In this document: piece after piece, positions 1 to 8,365 of the stretch
Position numbering within the stretch: position 1 is the stretch's first letter
Layout of the letters: every line of letters begins with the position of its first letter
DNA from: Deltaproteobacteria bacterium RIFCSPHIGHO2_02_FULL_43_33
GTDB lineage: Bacteria; Desulfobacterota; GWC2-55-46; UBA9637
Length of the DNA: 35,085 bases
NCBI GenBank assembly: GCA_001798165.1
Contig: MGRL01000098.1
Span: forward strand, 1-35,085
Direction: 5' to 3'
Translations under genes and position numbers: made by a program
The notes under the pieces: generated by a model
What the model was told of the DNA's origin: nothing
What the model saw: only the letters and a program-made list of their open reading frames with translations
The model's database searches: none

Positions 1-741
1 GCCATTGGTAAAAATAATGTAACAGGGGTATTTATGCCGTCGCAGTATTCTTCAAAGGCAAGCAAAGAAGATGCAGAGGCGCTTGCAAAAAATCTTGGCA
101 TTGAATTGTTGACAGTGCCGATACAAAATATTTTTCAAGACTATTTAAAAACATTGTCGCCTGCCTTTAGAAAGAAAAAGCCTGATGTGACAGAAGAGAA
201 CATACAGGCAAGGATAAGAGGGAATATACTTATGGCGATTTCCAATAAATTCGGCTGGCTTGTCCTGACAACAGGCAACAAGAGCGAGATGAGCGTCGGC
301 TATGCAACCCTTTACGGGGATATGGCAGGCGGCTTCGCTGTTATAAAGGATGTGCCAAAGACGCTTGTATATAAATTGGCTGAATACCGGAATGGAGTTC
401 GGGGTTCGGAGTTCGGAGTTCGGAGTAAGAACTTCATAATCCCTGAAAGGGTTTTGACAAAGGCCCCCACGGCTGAGTTAAGACCAAATCAGACAGACCA
501 GGATATACTTCCGCCGTATGATATGCTGGATGACATCTTAAAGGCATATGTGGAGTATGACAAGAGCTTTGCCGAGATTATGGAGATGGGTTTTGGCAAG
601 GAGACTGTCAGGAAGGTTATAAGGATGGTTGATAAATCAGAATACAAGAGGCGCCAGTCCCCGCCCGGTGTTAAGATTACACCCCGGGCATTAGGTAAGG
701 ACAGGAGGATGCCGATAACGAATAGATACGAAAGCTATTAA
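1..741 (+). CDS. nadE: NAD+ synthetase (glutamine-dependent), C-terminal part; 5' end outside window
   Basis: Frame is open from base 1 ([25 protein letters not shown]...); [43 protein letters not shown] and [22 protein letters not shown] are NadE motifs. Carries a [14 protein letters not shown] insert. Confidence 0.95.
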   Translation, partial: AIGKNNVTGVFMPSQYSSKASKEDAEALAKNLGIELLTVPIQNIFQDYLKTLSPAFRKKKPDVTEENIQARIRGNILMAISNKFGWLVLTTGNKSEMSVGYATLYGDMAGGFAVIKDVPKTLVYKLAEYRNGVRGSEFGVRSKNFIIPERVLTKAPTAELRPNQTDQDILPPYDMLDDILKAYVEYDKSFAEIMEMGFGKETVRKVIRMVDKSEYKRRQSPPGVKITPRALGKDRRMPITNRYESY

Positions 742-744
742 ATT

Positions 745-812
745 TACAAACACAGGTTGAGGCTTAGGTTAAGGTTAAGTATGTTCTCAACCTCAGCCTT
801 AACCTATATTAA
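745..812. repeat. Imperfect inverted repeat between convergent nadE and trx (possible bidirectional terminator)
   Basis: GGTTGAGGCTTAGGTTAAGGTTAAG ... CTCAACCTCAGCCTTAACCTA between two convergent stop codons. Confidence 0.45.
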
Positions 813-1138
813 CCAACCGCCTTTGCTATTAGCCCCTGCACCTGACTCTTAGGTACTGCCCCCACTACCTGGTCAACCACTTCACCTTTCTTAAAGAGTA
901 TCAATGTTGGAATGCCGCGAACGCCGTATCTTCCCGGTGTCGCCGGATTTTCATCCACATTCATCTTTGCTACCTTCAACTTTCCGCTGTATGTCTCTGC
1001 CATCTCATCGACAATCGGGGCAATTGCCCTGCACGGGGCGCACCAAGTAGCCCAAAAATCCACAAGAACCGGCGTATCTGATTTTAAAACCTCCAAGTCA
1101 AATGATTTGTCAGTAACATGTAAAACCTTTTCGGACAT
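809..1138 (-). CDS. trxA: Thioredoxin
   Basis: [47 protein letters not shown]...; start chosen at 1138 with AAGGAGG upstream. ORF track start at 1207 adds an unlikely N-terminus. Confidence 0.9.
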   Translation of the reverse strand: MSEKVLHVTDKSFDLEVLKSDTPVLVDFWATWCAPCRAIAPIVDEMAETYSGKLKVAKMNVDENPATPGRYGVRGIPTLILFKKGEVVDQVVGAVPKSQVQGLIAKAVG

Positions 1139-1282
1139 TTTCCCTTGCCTCCTTGATGTAAAAAGATTTTTGGATAAAAAGTTAATGTTAATATTTCTTA
1201 GAATCACTTATATTGTAATACTCCTTTAACTTGTTTTTCGCAATATTAAAACAAGGCATTGTGGTTGTCAACTATTTTATTA

Positions 1283-1311
1283 TTGACACCCATTGCTTTA
1301 GAGTATATTAT
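1283..1311 (+). promoter_or_regulatory. Sigma70-type promoter for the gmhA-like gene
   Basis: TTGACA (1283-1288), 17 bp spacer, TATTAT (1306-1311), short leader before ATG at 1337. Confidence 0.6.
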
Positions 1312-1336
1312 TTTTTCAAACTTATCGGAGATTTAT

Positions 1337-1921
1337 ATGAAGGATATCATTACAAGGAGTTATAAAGATAGCATCAATGTCAAAGAGGCATTTTTTAAAC
1401 AAAATTTGCCCTTAATTATGCAGACAGCAGAGGTTATTGCTGATGCATTCAAGGCAGGCAATAAATTGCTCCTCTGTGGAAACGGCGGCAGCGCCGCAGA
1501 TGCCCAGCATCTTGCAGCAGAGTTTGTAAACAGGTTTATGATTGAAAGACCGCCGTTGCCTGCGGTTGCGCTTTCTACCGATACCTCCATCTTAACCAGT
1601 ATAGGAAATGATTACAGCTTTGACCAGATATTTTTAAAGCAGATAAAGGCAATTGGCAAAGAGGGGGATGTTTTACTGGCTATATCCACAAGCGGTGAAT
1701 CAAAGAATGTGATTATGGCAGTAAAGACAGCCAGGGATATGGGTATAAAGACCATTGGCTTGACCGGCAAGAGCGGCGGCAAGATGGCAAAGATGGTGGA
1801 CATACTCTTGAATGTGGATGCTAATATTACTGCAAGGGTTCAGGAGGTTCATATTACTATTGGGCATATAATCTGTGAACTGATTGACCATATCCTTTTT
1901 CAGCAAGGTGGTAAGGATTAA
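1337..1921 (+). CDS. gmhA: SIS-domain phosphoheptose isomerase
   Basis: LLLCGNGGSAADAQHLAAEFVNRF, ALSTDTSILTSIGNDYSFDQIF, LLAISTSGESKNV and QEVHITIGHIICELID are GmhA motifs. Start taken at the internal Met downstream of the promoter. Confidence 0.9.
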   Translation: MKDIITRSYKDSINVKEAFFKQNLPLIMQTAEVIADAFKAGNKLLLCGNGGSAADAQHLAAEFVNRFMIERPPLPAVALSTDTSILTSIGNDYSFDQIFLKQIKAIGKEGDVLLAISTSGESKNVIMAVKTARDMGIKTIGLTGKSGGKMAKMVDILLNVDANITARVQEVHITIGHIICELIDHILFQQGGKD

Positions 1922-1923
1922 GA

Positions 1924-2874
1924 ATGAAATTCAAGCCCATCTCTTCATCAAAACTTAAGACCTATTCCATAAAAACCAGAAAAAGCAAGGTTACTGTCAA
2001 TGATTTTGCGAAACCCTTCACGCAAGACAGCGCCTTCAAGGACTTCTTAAACTCGCTTCCCAATATACTCGCAGCGCAGAATCTAAAAGAGATTGCATCT
2101 AAGATTGTTGACGCGCATAAAAACAATAAGACCGTTGTAGTCGGCATTGGCGCCCATGTAATAAAAGTAGGATTAAGCCCTGTTATCATTGATTTAATGG
2201 AGATGGGAGTTATAAATGCCGTTGCAATGAACGGCGCATGTATTGTCCATGACTTCGAGAGCGCCTATGCAGGCATGACATCAGAGGATGTGGATGCAGA
2301 GATTGGCAAGGGCGAATTCGGCATGGCAGAAGAAACAGGGAAATTATTAAATGGCGCCATAAAAAACGGTGTTAAAAAAGGCTGGGGTATTGGTAGGTCA
2401 GTTGGAGAACTCATAAATAAATCAAAATATCCGTATAGAGATTTAAGCATTCTTGCAGCAGGCGCAATGCTTGGTATACCTGTAACTGTCCATGTTGCAA
2501 TAGGCACGGATATAATTCATATCCATCCGCAGATGGACGGCAAGGCAACAGGGGAGGGGAGCCATAGGGATTTTAAACTCTTTGCAGGAGTTGTGGCAAA
2601 TCTTGAAGGTGGGGTTTACCTCAATATCGGTTCTGCCGTGCTTTTACCAGAGGTATTTTTAAAGGCATTAACCCTCGTAAGAAATGTTGGGTATAAGGTT
2701 AAAAACTTCACAACAGTAAATATGGATTTTATCCAGCACTATAGGCCATTAACAAATGTTGTGAGAAGGCCCACAAAAGAAGGTGGCAGAGGCTATACCC
2801 TTACAGGCCACCACGAAATAATGGTGCCGCTTTTGGCAGGGGCGATAAAGGAGGGGTTGGGTAGACATGTTTAA
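1924..2874 (+). CDS. Conserved protein of unknown function (possibly deoxyhypusine-synthase-like)
   Basis: 316-aa ORF directly after gmhA with VVVGIGAHVIKVGLSPVIIDLMEMGVINAVAMNGACIVHDFE; family not assigned with certainty. Confidence 0.65.
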   Translation: MKFKPISSSKLKTYSIKTRKSKVTVNDFAKPFTQDSAFKDFLNSLPNILAAQNLKEIASKIVDAHKNNKTVVVGIGAHVIKVGLSPVIIDLMEMGVINAVAMNGACIVHDFESAYAGMTSEDVDAEIGKGEFGMAEETGKLLNGAIKNGVKKGWGIGRSVGELINKSKYPYRDLSILAAGAMLGIPVTVHVAIGTDIIHIHPQMDGKATGEGSHRDFKLFAGVVANLEGGVYLNIGSAVLLPEVFLKALTLVRNVGYKVKNFTTVNMDFIQHYRPLTNVVRRPTKEGGRGYTLTGHHEIMVPLLAGAIKEGLGRHV

Positions 2875-3184
2875 GAAACTTACTGATAAGATAATAATAC
2901 AAACACTGAAGAAACACATAGACACATTGAAAAGGTATGGGGTCAAGCGAATAGGACTATTTGGCTCTTTTGTAAGGGGAGAACAAAGAGAAGATAGCGA
3001 CATAGACTTTATTGTAGAATTTGAAACACCTGATTTCGATAACTTCATGGATTTGGCGTTTTATCTTGAAGATTTGTTTGGCAGAAAGGTGGAACTTATA
3101 ACGAATGGAAGTCTAAGCCCTTACATTCAACCTTATATAGAGAAGGAAATTAAATGGTATGAAGCAGAATCTCCCATTTCTTAA
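2867..3184 (+). CDS. MNT-type nucleotidyltransferase (MNT/HEPN toxin-antitoxin family)
   Basis: GLFGSFVRGEQREDSDIDFIVEF = GSxxRGxxxxxSDxD motif; overlaps both neighbours. Confidence 0.9.
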   Translation: MFKKLTDKIIIQTLKKHIDTLKRYGVKRIGLFGSFVRGEQREDSDIDFIVEFETPDFDNFMDLAFYLEDLFGRKVELITNGSLSPYIQPYIEKEIKWYEAESPIS

Positions 3185-3509
3185 ACATATCCTTGATGAA
3201 ATAAATTTCTTATTGAAAGAAACCAAAGGATTGGCTTATAAAGATTTTGCCTCCAATGAATTATTAAAGAGAGGATGTACCCGAAGTATTGAAGTTATCG
3301 GCGAAGCAGTTAAAAATATATCTAACGAATTAAAAGAGAAACATAAGGATATTGACTGGAAGAAAATTACTGGAATGCGCGATAAAGTTATTCATTATTA
3401 TTTCGGAGTAAATTGGAATATCGTATGGGATGTGATTCAGAAAAGAATACCCGAACTTAAGCCGAAGATAGAGAAAATCGTTGAAGAAATGGAAGGCCGG
3501 AAAAGTTGA
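3159..3509 (+). CDS. HEPN (DUF86/HepT-like) protein
   Basis: RSIEVIGEAVKNISNELKEKHKDIDWKKITGMRDKVIHYYFGVNW; R-x4-H-type HEPN motif; overlaps the MNT gene. Confidence 0.9.
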   Translation: MKQNLPFLKHILDEINFLLKETKGLAYKDFASNELLKRGCTRSIEVIGEAVKNISNELKEKHKDIDWKKITGMRDKVIHYYFGVNWNIVWDVIQKRIPELKPKIEKIVEEMEGRKS

Positions 3510-3522
3510 AAAACATTGTTCT

Positions 3523-3587
3523 TTACAGGCCACCACGAGGTAATGGTGCCGCTTCTAACAGGGATGATTAAGGAGGGGTTGGAGTAA
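3523..3587 (+). pseudogene. Detached duplicate of the 3' end of ORF 1924-2874
   Basis: TGHHEVMVPLLTGMIKEGLE* versus TGHHEIMVPLLAGAIKEGLG in the intact gene; about 52/60 nt identical to 2801-2860. Confidence 0.85.
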
Positions 3588-3592
3588 GTCAA

Positions 3593-3825
3593 CTAGCACC
3601 GCCTAAAGGCGGTGGCTTTGAATTCGGCTGTAAGCCGACTAAAGTACTGCAACTGCTTAACCCCTCACCCCAACCCTCTCCCGCAAGGGGAGAGGGAGTT
3701 TTAAACATTTTCCCTCCCTTGATGGGAGGGGATTAAGGGGAGGGTGTGCTTTTGCATCTTGATGCTTGAACTAAAATCTTCGCCTAAAGGCGAGGGTTTT
3801 TCTCCCATTCCCCGAGGGGGACAAT
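3593..3825. repeat. Intergenic hairpin cluster, possibly remnant of a small mobile element
   Basis: Successive palindromes: CACCGCCTAAAGGCGGTG; GGCTGTAAGCC; CCCTCTCCCGCAAGGGGAGAGGG; CCCTCCCTTGATGGGAGGG; TCGCCTAAAGGCGA. Confidence 0.5.
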
Positions 3826-3829
3826 AAAA

Positions 3830-4747
3830 ATGGCCATATATTCAATAAAAAACAGAAAATTGAGTTTCATTGAAGAGATTAATTTCAAATTAGAAAAAGA
3901 TATTCAAGAAATATGCGAAGAAAATCTTAATCAATTGTTTGGATTGCAAATAGTAAGATCACAATTGGCCTTTCAGAATTTTAGGATAGATACCCTTGCA
4001 TTTGACCCTAAAGTGAAGTCTTTTATGGTGATCGAATATAAAAAGGATAAAAATTTTAGCGTTATAGACCAAGGATACGCCTATCTTTCTTTACTACTCA
4101 ACAATAAAGCTGATTTCATCCTTGAATATAATGAGAATTGCAAGGCATCGTTAAGAAAGAACGACATAGACTGGTCGCAAACAAAAATTATATTCATTTC
4201 CCCTTCTTTTACTCCTTACCAAGTTCAATCGATAAATTTTAAGGATTTACCTATAGAACTCTGGGAGATTAAAAGGTATGCAAATGATGCTGTAACTTTT
4301 GAACAAATCCAGCCTTTAGGTGCAACCGAATCAATAAAAACAATTTCTAAAGGAGACAAGATTATTGAGGGTGTAAACAGGGAAGTCAGAGTATATACCG
4401 AAGATGATCATTTGGCTGAAATTTCATACGAGATCAAAGAATTATATGACAAATTTAAAATATCTTTATTGGCTATAGGTAATGACATTAAAATGAAGCC
4501 GACCAAATGGTATATCGGGTTTTTAAGCAAAACAAATTTCGTTGATATGCATATTCAGAAAAAAGCCCTGAAAATTTGGTTAAATTTGAGAATAGGTGAA
4601 TTGGATGATCCAAAAGGATTGTCCAGAGATGTTTCTAATATTGGTCATTGGGGAAATGGAGATTATGAAATACAGGTTAGCAATGATGAGAATATTGATT
4701 ATATTATAAGTTTGGCCAAACAGTCATATAAGAAAAACTCAGTTTAA
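3830..4747 (+). CDS. DUF5655-type protein with N-terminal nuclease-like domain
   Basis: FRIDTLAFDPKVKSFMVIEYKKDKNFSVIDQGYAYLSLLLNNK (nuclease-like core) and C-terminal KISLLAIGNDIKMKPTKWYIGFLSKTNFVDM... Confidence 0.7.
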   Translation: MAIYSIKNRKLSFIEEINFKLEKDIQEICEENLNQLFGLQIVRSQLAFQNFRIDTLAFDPKVKSFMVIEYKKDKNFSVIDQGYAYLSLLLNNKADFILEYNENCKASLRKNDIDWSQTKIIFISPSFTPYQVQSINFKDLPIELWEIKRYANDAVTFEQIQPLGATESIKTISKGDKIIEGVNREVRVYTEDDHLAEISYEIKELYDKFKISLLAIGNDIKMKPTKWYIGFLSKTNFVDMHIQKKALKIWLNLRIGELDDPKGLSRDVSNIGHWGNGDYEIQVSNDENIDYIISLAKQSYKKNSV

Positions 4748-4809
4748 GCTAAAGATAGTATGACTCTGTAGTCTACACATATTATATTTATTAACCATTG
4801 AGATAAACA

Positions 4810-5193
4810 ATGAAAAAGCAGGCTAACACATCCAAACCCTGGTCAGGTCGTTTTACGCAGGAAACAAATAAGCTGGGTGAAAAAAATATAGAAAACATAC
4901 TCCATGAATTGAAGCAGGAGTTAAAACGGGTCTATAAAAACAGACTCGTCTCCCTCATCCTCTATGGCTCTTATGCAAGGGGAGAGGCTGGAGCAGACTC
5001 GGACATTGATGTTGTTGTTTTAAAAGGCAATGTTGTGCCTGGTCGTGAAATTGATTGTATGCTGGATATAATAACAGACTTAGGTTTAAAATATAATACG
5101 CTCATATCCATTTATCCTGTATCTGAAAATTCCATGCAATCAGTGAAGAGTCCTCTGCTCTTGAATGTTCATGCAGAAGGAATAAGTATATGA
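4810..5193 (+). CDS. MNT-type nucleotidyltransferase with an N-terminus duplicated from ArgH (chimeric gene)
   Basis: [25 protein letters not shown] matches the ArgH N-terminus at 5291; followed by NRLVSLILYGSYARGEAGADSDIDVVVL MNT motif. Confidence 0.9.
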   Translation: MKKQANTSKPWSGRFTQETNKLGEKNIENILHELKQELKRVYKNRLVSLILYGSYARGEAGADSDIDVVVLKGNVVPGREIDCMLDIITDLGLKYNTLISIYPVSENSMQSVKSPLLLNVHAEGISI

Positions 5194-5270
5194 GAGAGAT
5201 TAAAAATCTATTGGCTCGCTCTCAAAGATATTGTTTCAGTATCACAATATTTGACAAAACAAGGTTTTGA
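5190..5270 (+). pseudogene. Truncated HEPN-type partner
   Basis: [30 protein letters not shown] overlap with MNT stop; MREIKNLLARSQRY resembles the start of HEPN partner proteins, then homology ends. Confidence 0.6.
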
Positions 5271-5290
5271 CATATAAAAGAGGTTTCTAT

Positions 5291-6682
5291 ATGAAAAAAC
5301 AAACCATTTCATCCAAACCATGGTCAGGCCGTTTTACGCAGGGAACAAATAAACTTGTTGAAGAGTTCAATGCCTCCATCTCCTTTGATAAGCGGTTATA
5401 TAAGCATGACATCATGGGTTCTATTGCCCATGCGAAGATGCTGACAAAGGTTGGTATTATTAAAAAGAGAGAGGCAGAGAGGATTATCTCAGGCCTTAAG
5501 GCCATTGAGAAAGAAATTGAGGCAGGTAAATTTAGATTTACATCGGATATGGAGGACATCCATATGGCAATTGAAAAGAGGCTTATTGAAAAGACAGGCC
5601 CTGTTGGCGGAAAATTGCATACTGCAAGGAGCAGGAACGACCAAGTGGCGCTCGATGTGAGGTTATATTTAAGAGATGAGGTTAAAGAGACCCAGGGATT
5701 GATAAGGGGTTTGCAGCAATCTCTTGTAGATGTTGCAAAGAAGAATCTTGGCTGTATAATGCCTGGCTATACCCATTTACAAAGGGCTCAGCCGATTTTA
5801 TTCAGCCATCATCTGCTTGCATATTATGAAATGTTGAAGCGGGATTATGAAAGGTTTGAGGACTGCTTTAAACGTGTAAATGTCATGCCTCTGGGCGCAG
5901 GCGCACTGGCAGGAAGCCCGTATCCACTGGACAGGGATTTTGTTGCAAAAGAGTTAGGTTTTTCAAAGCCCACAGATAACAGTCTTGACTCTGTAAGCGA
6001 CAGGGATTTTTGCATAGAGTTTTGCGGCGCTGCGTCAATTATTATGATGCATTTGAGCAGATTGAGCGAAGAACTTATTTTATGGTCTTCTCAGGAATTT
6101 GGTTTTGTTGAGTTGTCTGATGCATTTTCCACAGGTTCATCCATAATGCCGCAGAAAAAGAATCCTGATGTGCCAGAGTTGGTAAGGGGAAAGACAGGAA
6201 GGGTCTACGGAAATCTTTTGTCTTTACTAACAACAATGAAGGCTCTGCCGCTTGCGTATAATAAAGACATGCAGGAGGACAAAGAGGCATTATTTGATAC
6301 GATAGATACTGTGAAGGATTGTCTAAAGGTTTTTCCTCCCATGTTGCAGATGATGCAGATAAATAAACAGAGAATGCTTGATGCAACCAAGAAAGGTTTT
6401 CTTACTGCAACCGATGTGGCAGACTATCTTGTTAAAAAAGGTGTTCCGTTTCGTGAGAGCCATCATATTGTCGGCAGGATTGTTGCCTATTGCATTAAAA
6501 ATAAAAAGGTGTTGGAAGATTTGCCTTTGAGGGAATGGAAGGGATTTTCTAAAGTTTTTGATGACAGGATAAAAAAGGTAATCTCTGTAGAGTCGTCAGT
6601 CAACAGCAGAAAGTTAAAAGGCGGGACAGCATTGGAATCAGTCAAAAAGAGATTGAAGGAGATAGAGAGGGAGATAAAATGA
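5291..6682 (+). CDS. argH: Argininosuccinate lyase
   Basis: [74 protein letters not shown]. Start set at Met 5291. Confidence 0.97.
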   Translation: MKKQTISSKPWSGRFTQGTNKLVEEFNASISFDKRLYKHDIMGSIAHAKMLTKVGIIKKREAERIISGLKAIEKEIEAGKFRFTSDMEDIHMAIEKRLIEKTGPVGGKLHTARSRNDQVALDVRLYLRDEVKETQGLIRGLQQSLVDVAKKNLGCIMPGYTHLQRAQPILFSHHLLAYYEMLKRDYERFEDCFKRVNVMPLGAGALAGSPYPLDRDFVAKELGFSKPTDNSLDSVSDRDFCIEFCGAASIIMMHLSRLSEELILWSSQEFGFVELSDAFSTGSSIMPQKKNPDVPELVRGKTGRVYGNLLSLLTTMKALPLAYNKDMQEDKEALFDTIDTVKDCLKVFPPMLQMMQINKQRMLDATKKGFLTATDVADYLVKKGVPFRESHHIVGRIVAYCIKNKKVLEDLPLREWKGFSKVFDDRIKKVISVESSVNSRKLKGGTALESVKKRLKEIEREIK

Positions 6683-7032
6683 CAGAAGCCAGGAGTCAGG
6701 AGCTTGCCCCCGCAGGCTTTAAGCAGGGGTCAGGAGTCAGCAAAAGGACTGAAACGGAGAATGGGAGAAACGGAGAAAGGGGGAAAAATCTTTCGCCGAT
6801 TCGCCGATTCACCGATTCACCGATTCGTTTTTCATTTTTACTGCTGCTTACTGCTTACTGTTTACTGTTCACTGTAACAACCGGTTGCGGCAAAAAGGCG
6901 CCGCCAAAACCGCCGCAGGAGACGGCATTGGTAAAAATTACAAAAAAAATTGATAAGGCAAGAAGAATGAGAGGGCTTGCCCTGAGAAAACAGGATAAGG
7001 CCATGAGGGAAGGACAATATGAAGAAACATGA
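6679..7032 (+). CDS. Small lipoprotein, LptM/YifL-like, with repeat-derived N-terminal region
   Basis: [14 protein letters not shown] after a hydrophobic stretch; position between argH and lysA; ATGA overlap with argH stop. Confidence 0.7.
   Translation: MTEARSQELAPAGFKQGSGVSKRTETENGRNGERGKNLSPIRRFTDSPIRFSFLLLLTAYCLLFTVTTGCGKKAPPKPPQETALVKITKKIDKARRMRGLALRKQDKAMREGQYEET
6690..6836 (+). repeat. Compound repeat inside the lipoprotein ORF (51-bp core plus CCGATTCAC tandem)
   Basis: Core CAGGAGTCAGGAGCTTGCCCCCGCAGGCTTTAAGCAGGGGTCAGGAGTCAG, 48/51 identical to 11674-11724 in cooS; followed by GAAACGGAG and CCGATTC repeats. Confidence 0.85.
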
Positions 7033-7339
7033 GTTGGACAAAATATCCATCGGCTTTACGGATATTGTAAAAAGTAAATTGAAACCGCATTTAAAAAAGA
7101 TAATCTTGTTTGGCTCTCATGCAAGAGGCGATTTCAAAGAAGGTTCGGATTATGATTTTCTTCTCGTTGTAGACAAGAGAGAGAAGGATATTCAGGAGAT
7201 AGTTCTTGATGCGTCTGTTGAAATAATGAACAAATATTATGCCTTGATTGCCTGCATCGTTTGCGATGAAAAGGAATGGGAGAGGAAAAAGCGGTTTCCC
7301 ATCGGGCTCAATATATTAAAAGAGGGGATTGAGTTATGA
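7019..7339 (+). CDS. MNT-type nucleotidyltransferase (third module)
   Basis: IILFGSHARGDFKEGSDYDFLLVVD. Confidence 0.9.
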   Translation: MKKHELDKISIGFTDIVKSKLKPHLKKIILFGSHARGDFKEGSDYDFLLVVDKREKDIQEIVLDASVEIMNKYYALIACIVCDEKEWERKKRFPIGLNILKEGIEL

Positions 7340-7767
7340 AGGAAGGCGGAGATATCGGCGCTGTCAGGATGATTCTTGCAAAGGCTCGCTCAAAATTAAA
7401 AACCGCTCAGATAGATTTTGACAATGCAAGATACGATGATTCCGTCTCCCGCTCCTATTATGCTGTTTATCACGCAATTTCTGCGGTATTGTTGTCAAAA
7501 GGGCTGCATTTTTCATCCCACGGTCAGACTATCGGCGCCTTTAGCCGCGAATTTGTCAAAACAAAAACTTTCCCTGCCGCATTTACGAAAATGATAGAGA
7601 AACTTTACAATGAAAGACAAACAGGTGATTATGATTTTGAAAGTCATATTGATGAGGATGTTGCGGAAGGAGATTTGAATTATGCAAAAGATATATTGAA
7701 GACGTGCGAAGAATATCTGGCAAAGGCATATAGGGTTACGATTGATTATTGGGAAAAGGAAGTATAG
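7336..7767 (+). CDS. HEPN domain protein paired with MNT 7019-7339
   Basis: AKARSKLKTAQIDFDNARYDDSVSRSYYAVYHAISAVLLSKGL; ATGA overlap with MNT. Confidence 0.88.
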   Translation: MKEGGDIGAVRMILAKARSKLKTAQIDFDNARYDDSVSRSYYAVYHAISAVLLSKGLHFSSHGQTIGAFSREFVKTKTFPAAFTKMIEKLYNERQTGDYDFESHIDEDVAEGDLNYAKDILKTCEEYLAKAYRVTIDYWEKEV

Positions 7768-7807
7768 GGAATCCGAATAGTTTGTGTGAGACAACTATGA
7801 CCAGTGG

Positions 7808-7830
7808 GGAGCAGGTTGCAAACCTGCTCC
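7808..7830. terminator. Perfect hairpin after the MNT/HEPN pair
   Basis: GGAGCAGGTT-GCA-AACCTGCTCC, 10-bp perfect stem; no clear T-tract. Confidence 0.4.
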
Positions 7831-7895
7831 TGCAACTGCTCCTGATAAAGTGTAAAAAGTTGATAATAAGTTGTTGGATTGTTTAGGAGAGTGCT

Positions 7896-8316
7896 GTGGA
7901 AGAGATTAAATTCAAACTAAAGAAGGATGAATTCGCACGGCTAAAGAGGAAATATCCTAAAAACGGGAAAAGCTCTATTATCGCAAAGCGCGCAATTGAG
8001 TTGGTGAAGCTCTACTTCCTGAGTAAAGACCCAAACTGCAATTTCTCAACACCCAGAGATGGCAGCGACCTTGAAATTACATGCGGCAACATAACGCATC
8101 GGATTGAAGTAAAGGGCACAGCTGATGACGATATTGCATGGGCAAAACTCAAAGTTTCTGGAGAGCCTTCATATGAATTACTTTTGAAAGGTTTACCGTT
8201 CTTCGGGTATGCGGCGTATACGACCCTAACCCTCCATCTTCGTTTTGCAGTATGATAGTGATTTTAAAATGGAGCCAGAACCTCGCTGGAGTGTTCGTGC
8301 TAAAACAACGACATAA
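7896..8316 (+). pseudogene. Frameshifted DUF3883-like (PDDEXK-type) gene
   Basis: Frame 1 gives DLEITCGNITHRIEVKGTADDDIAWAKLKVSGEPSYELLLKG; a second frame continues RFTVLRVCGVYDPNP (8189-8233); a third gives IFVLQYDSDFKMEPEPRWSVRAKTTT* (8236-8316). Confidence 0.6.
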
Positions 8317-8365
8317 CCATCGCCTACATCTTCCATACCATTTTTAACAGGAGGAATCATACGCA

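Noticed and set aside
912-1229. ORF opposite thioredoxin (105 aa)
   Set aside because: Antisense shadow of the trx coding frame with no family features.
6780-6840. CRISPR-like array from CGCCGATTCGCCGATTCACCGATTCACCGATTC
   Set aside because: Units are about 9 nt with no spacers, inside an ORF; simple tandem repeat.
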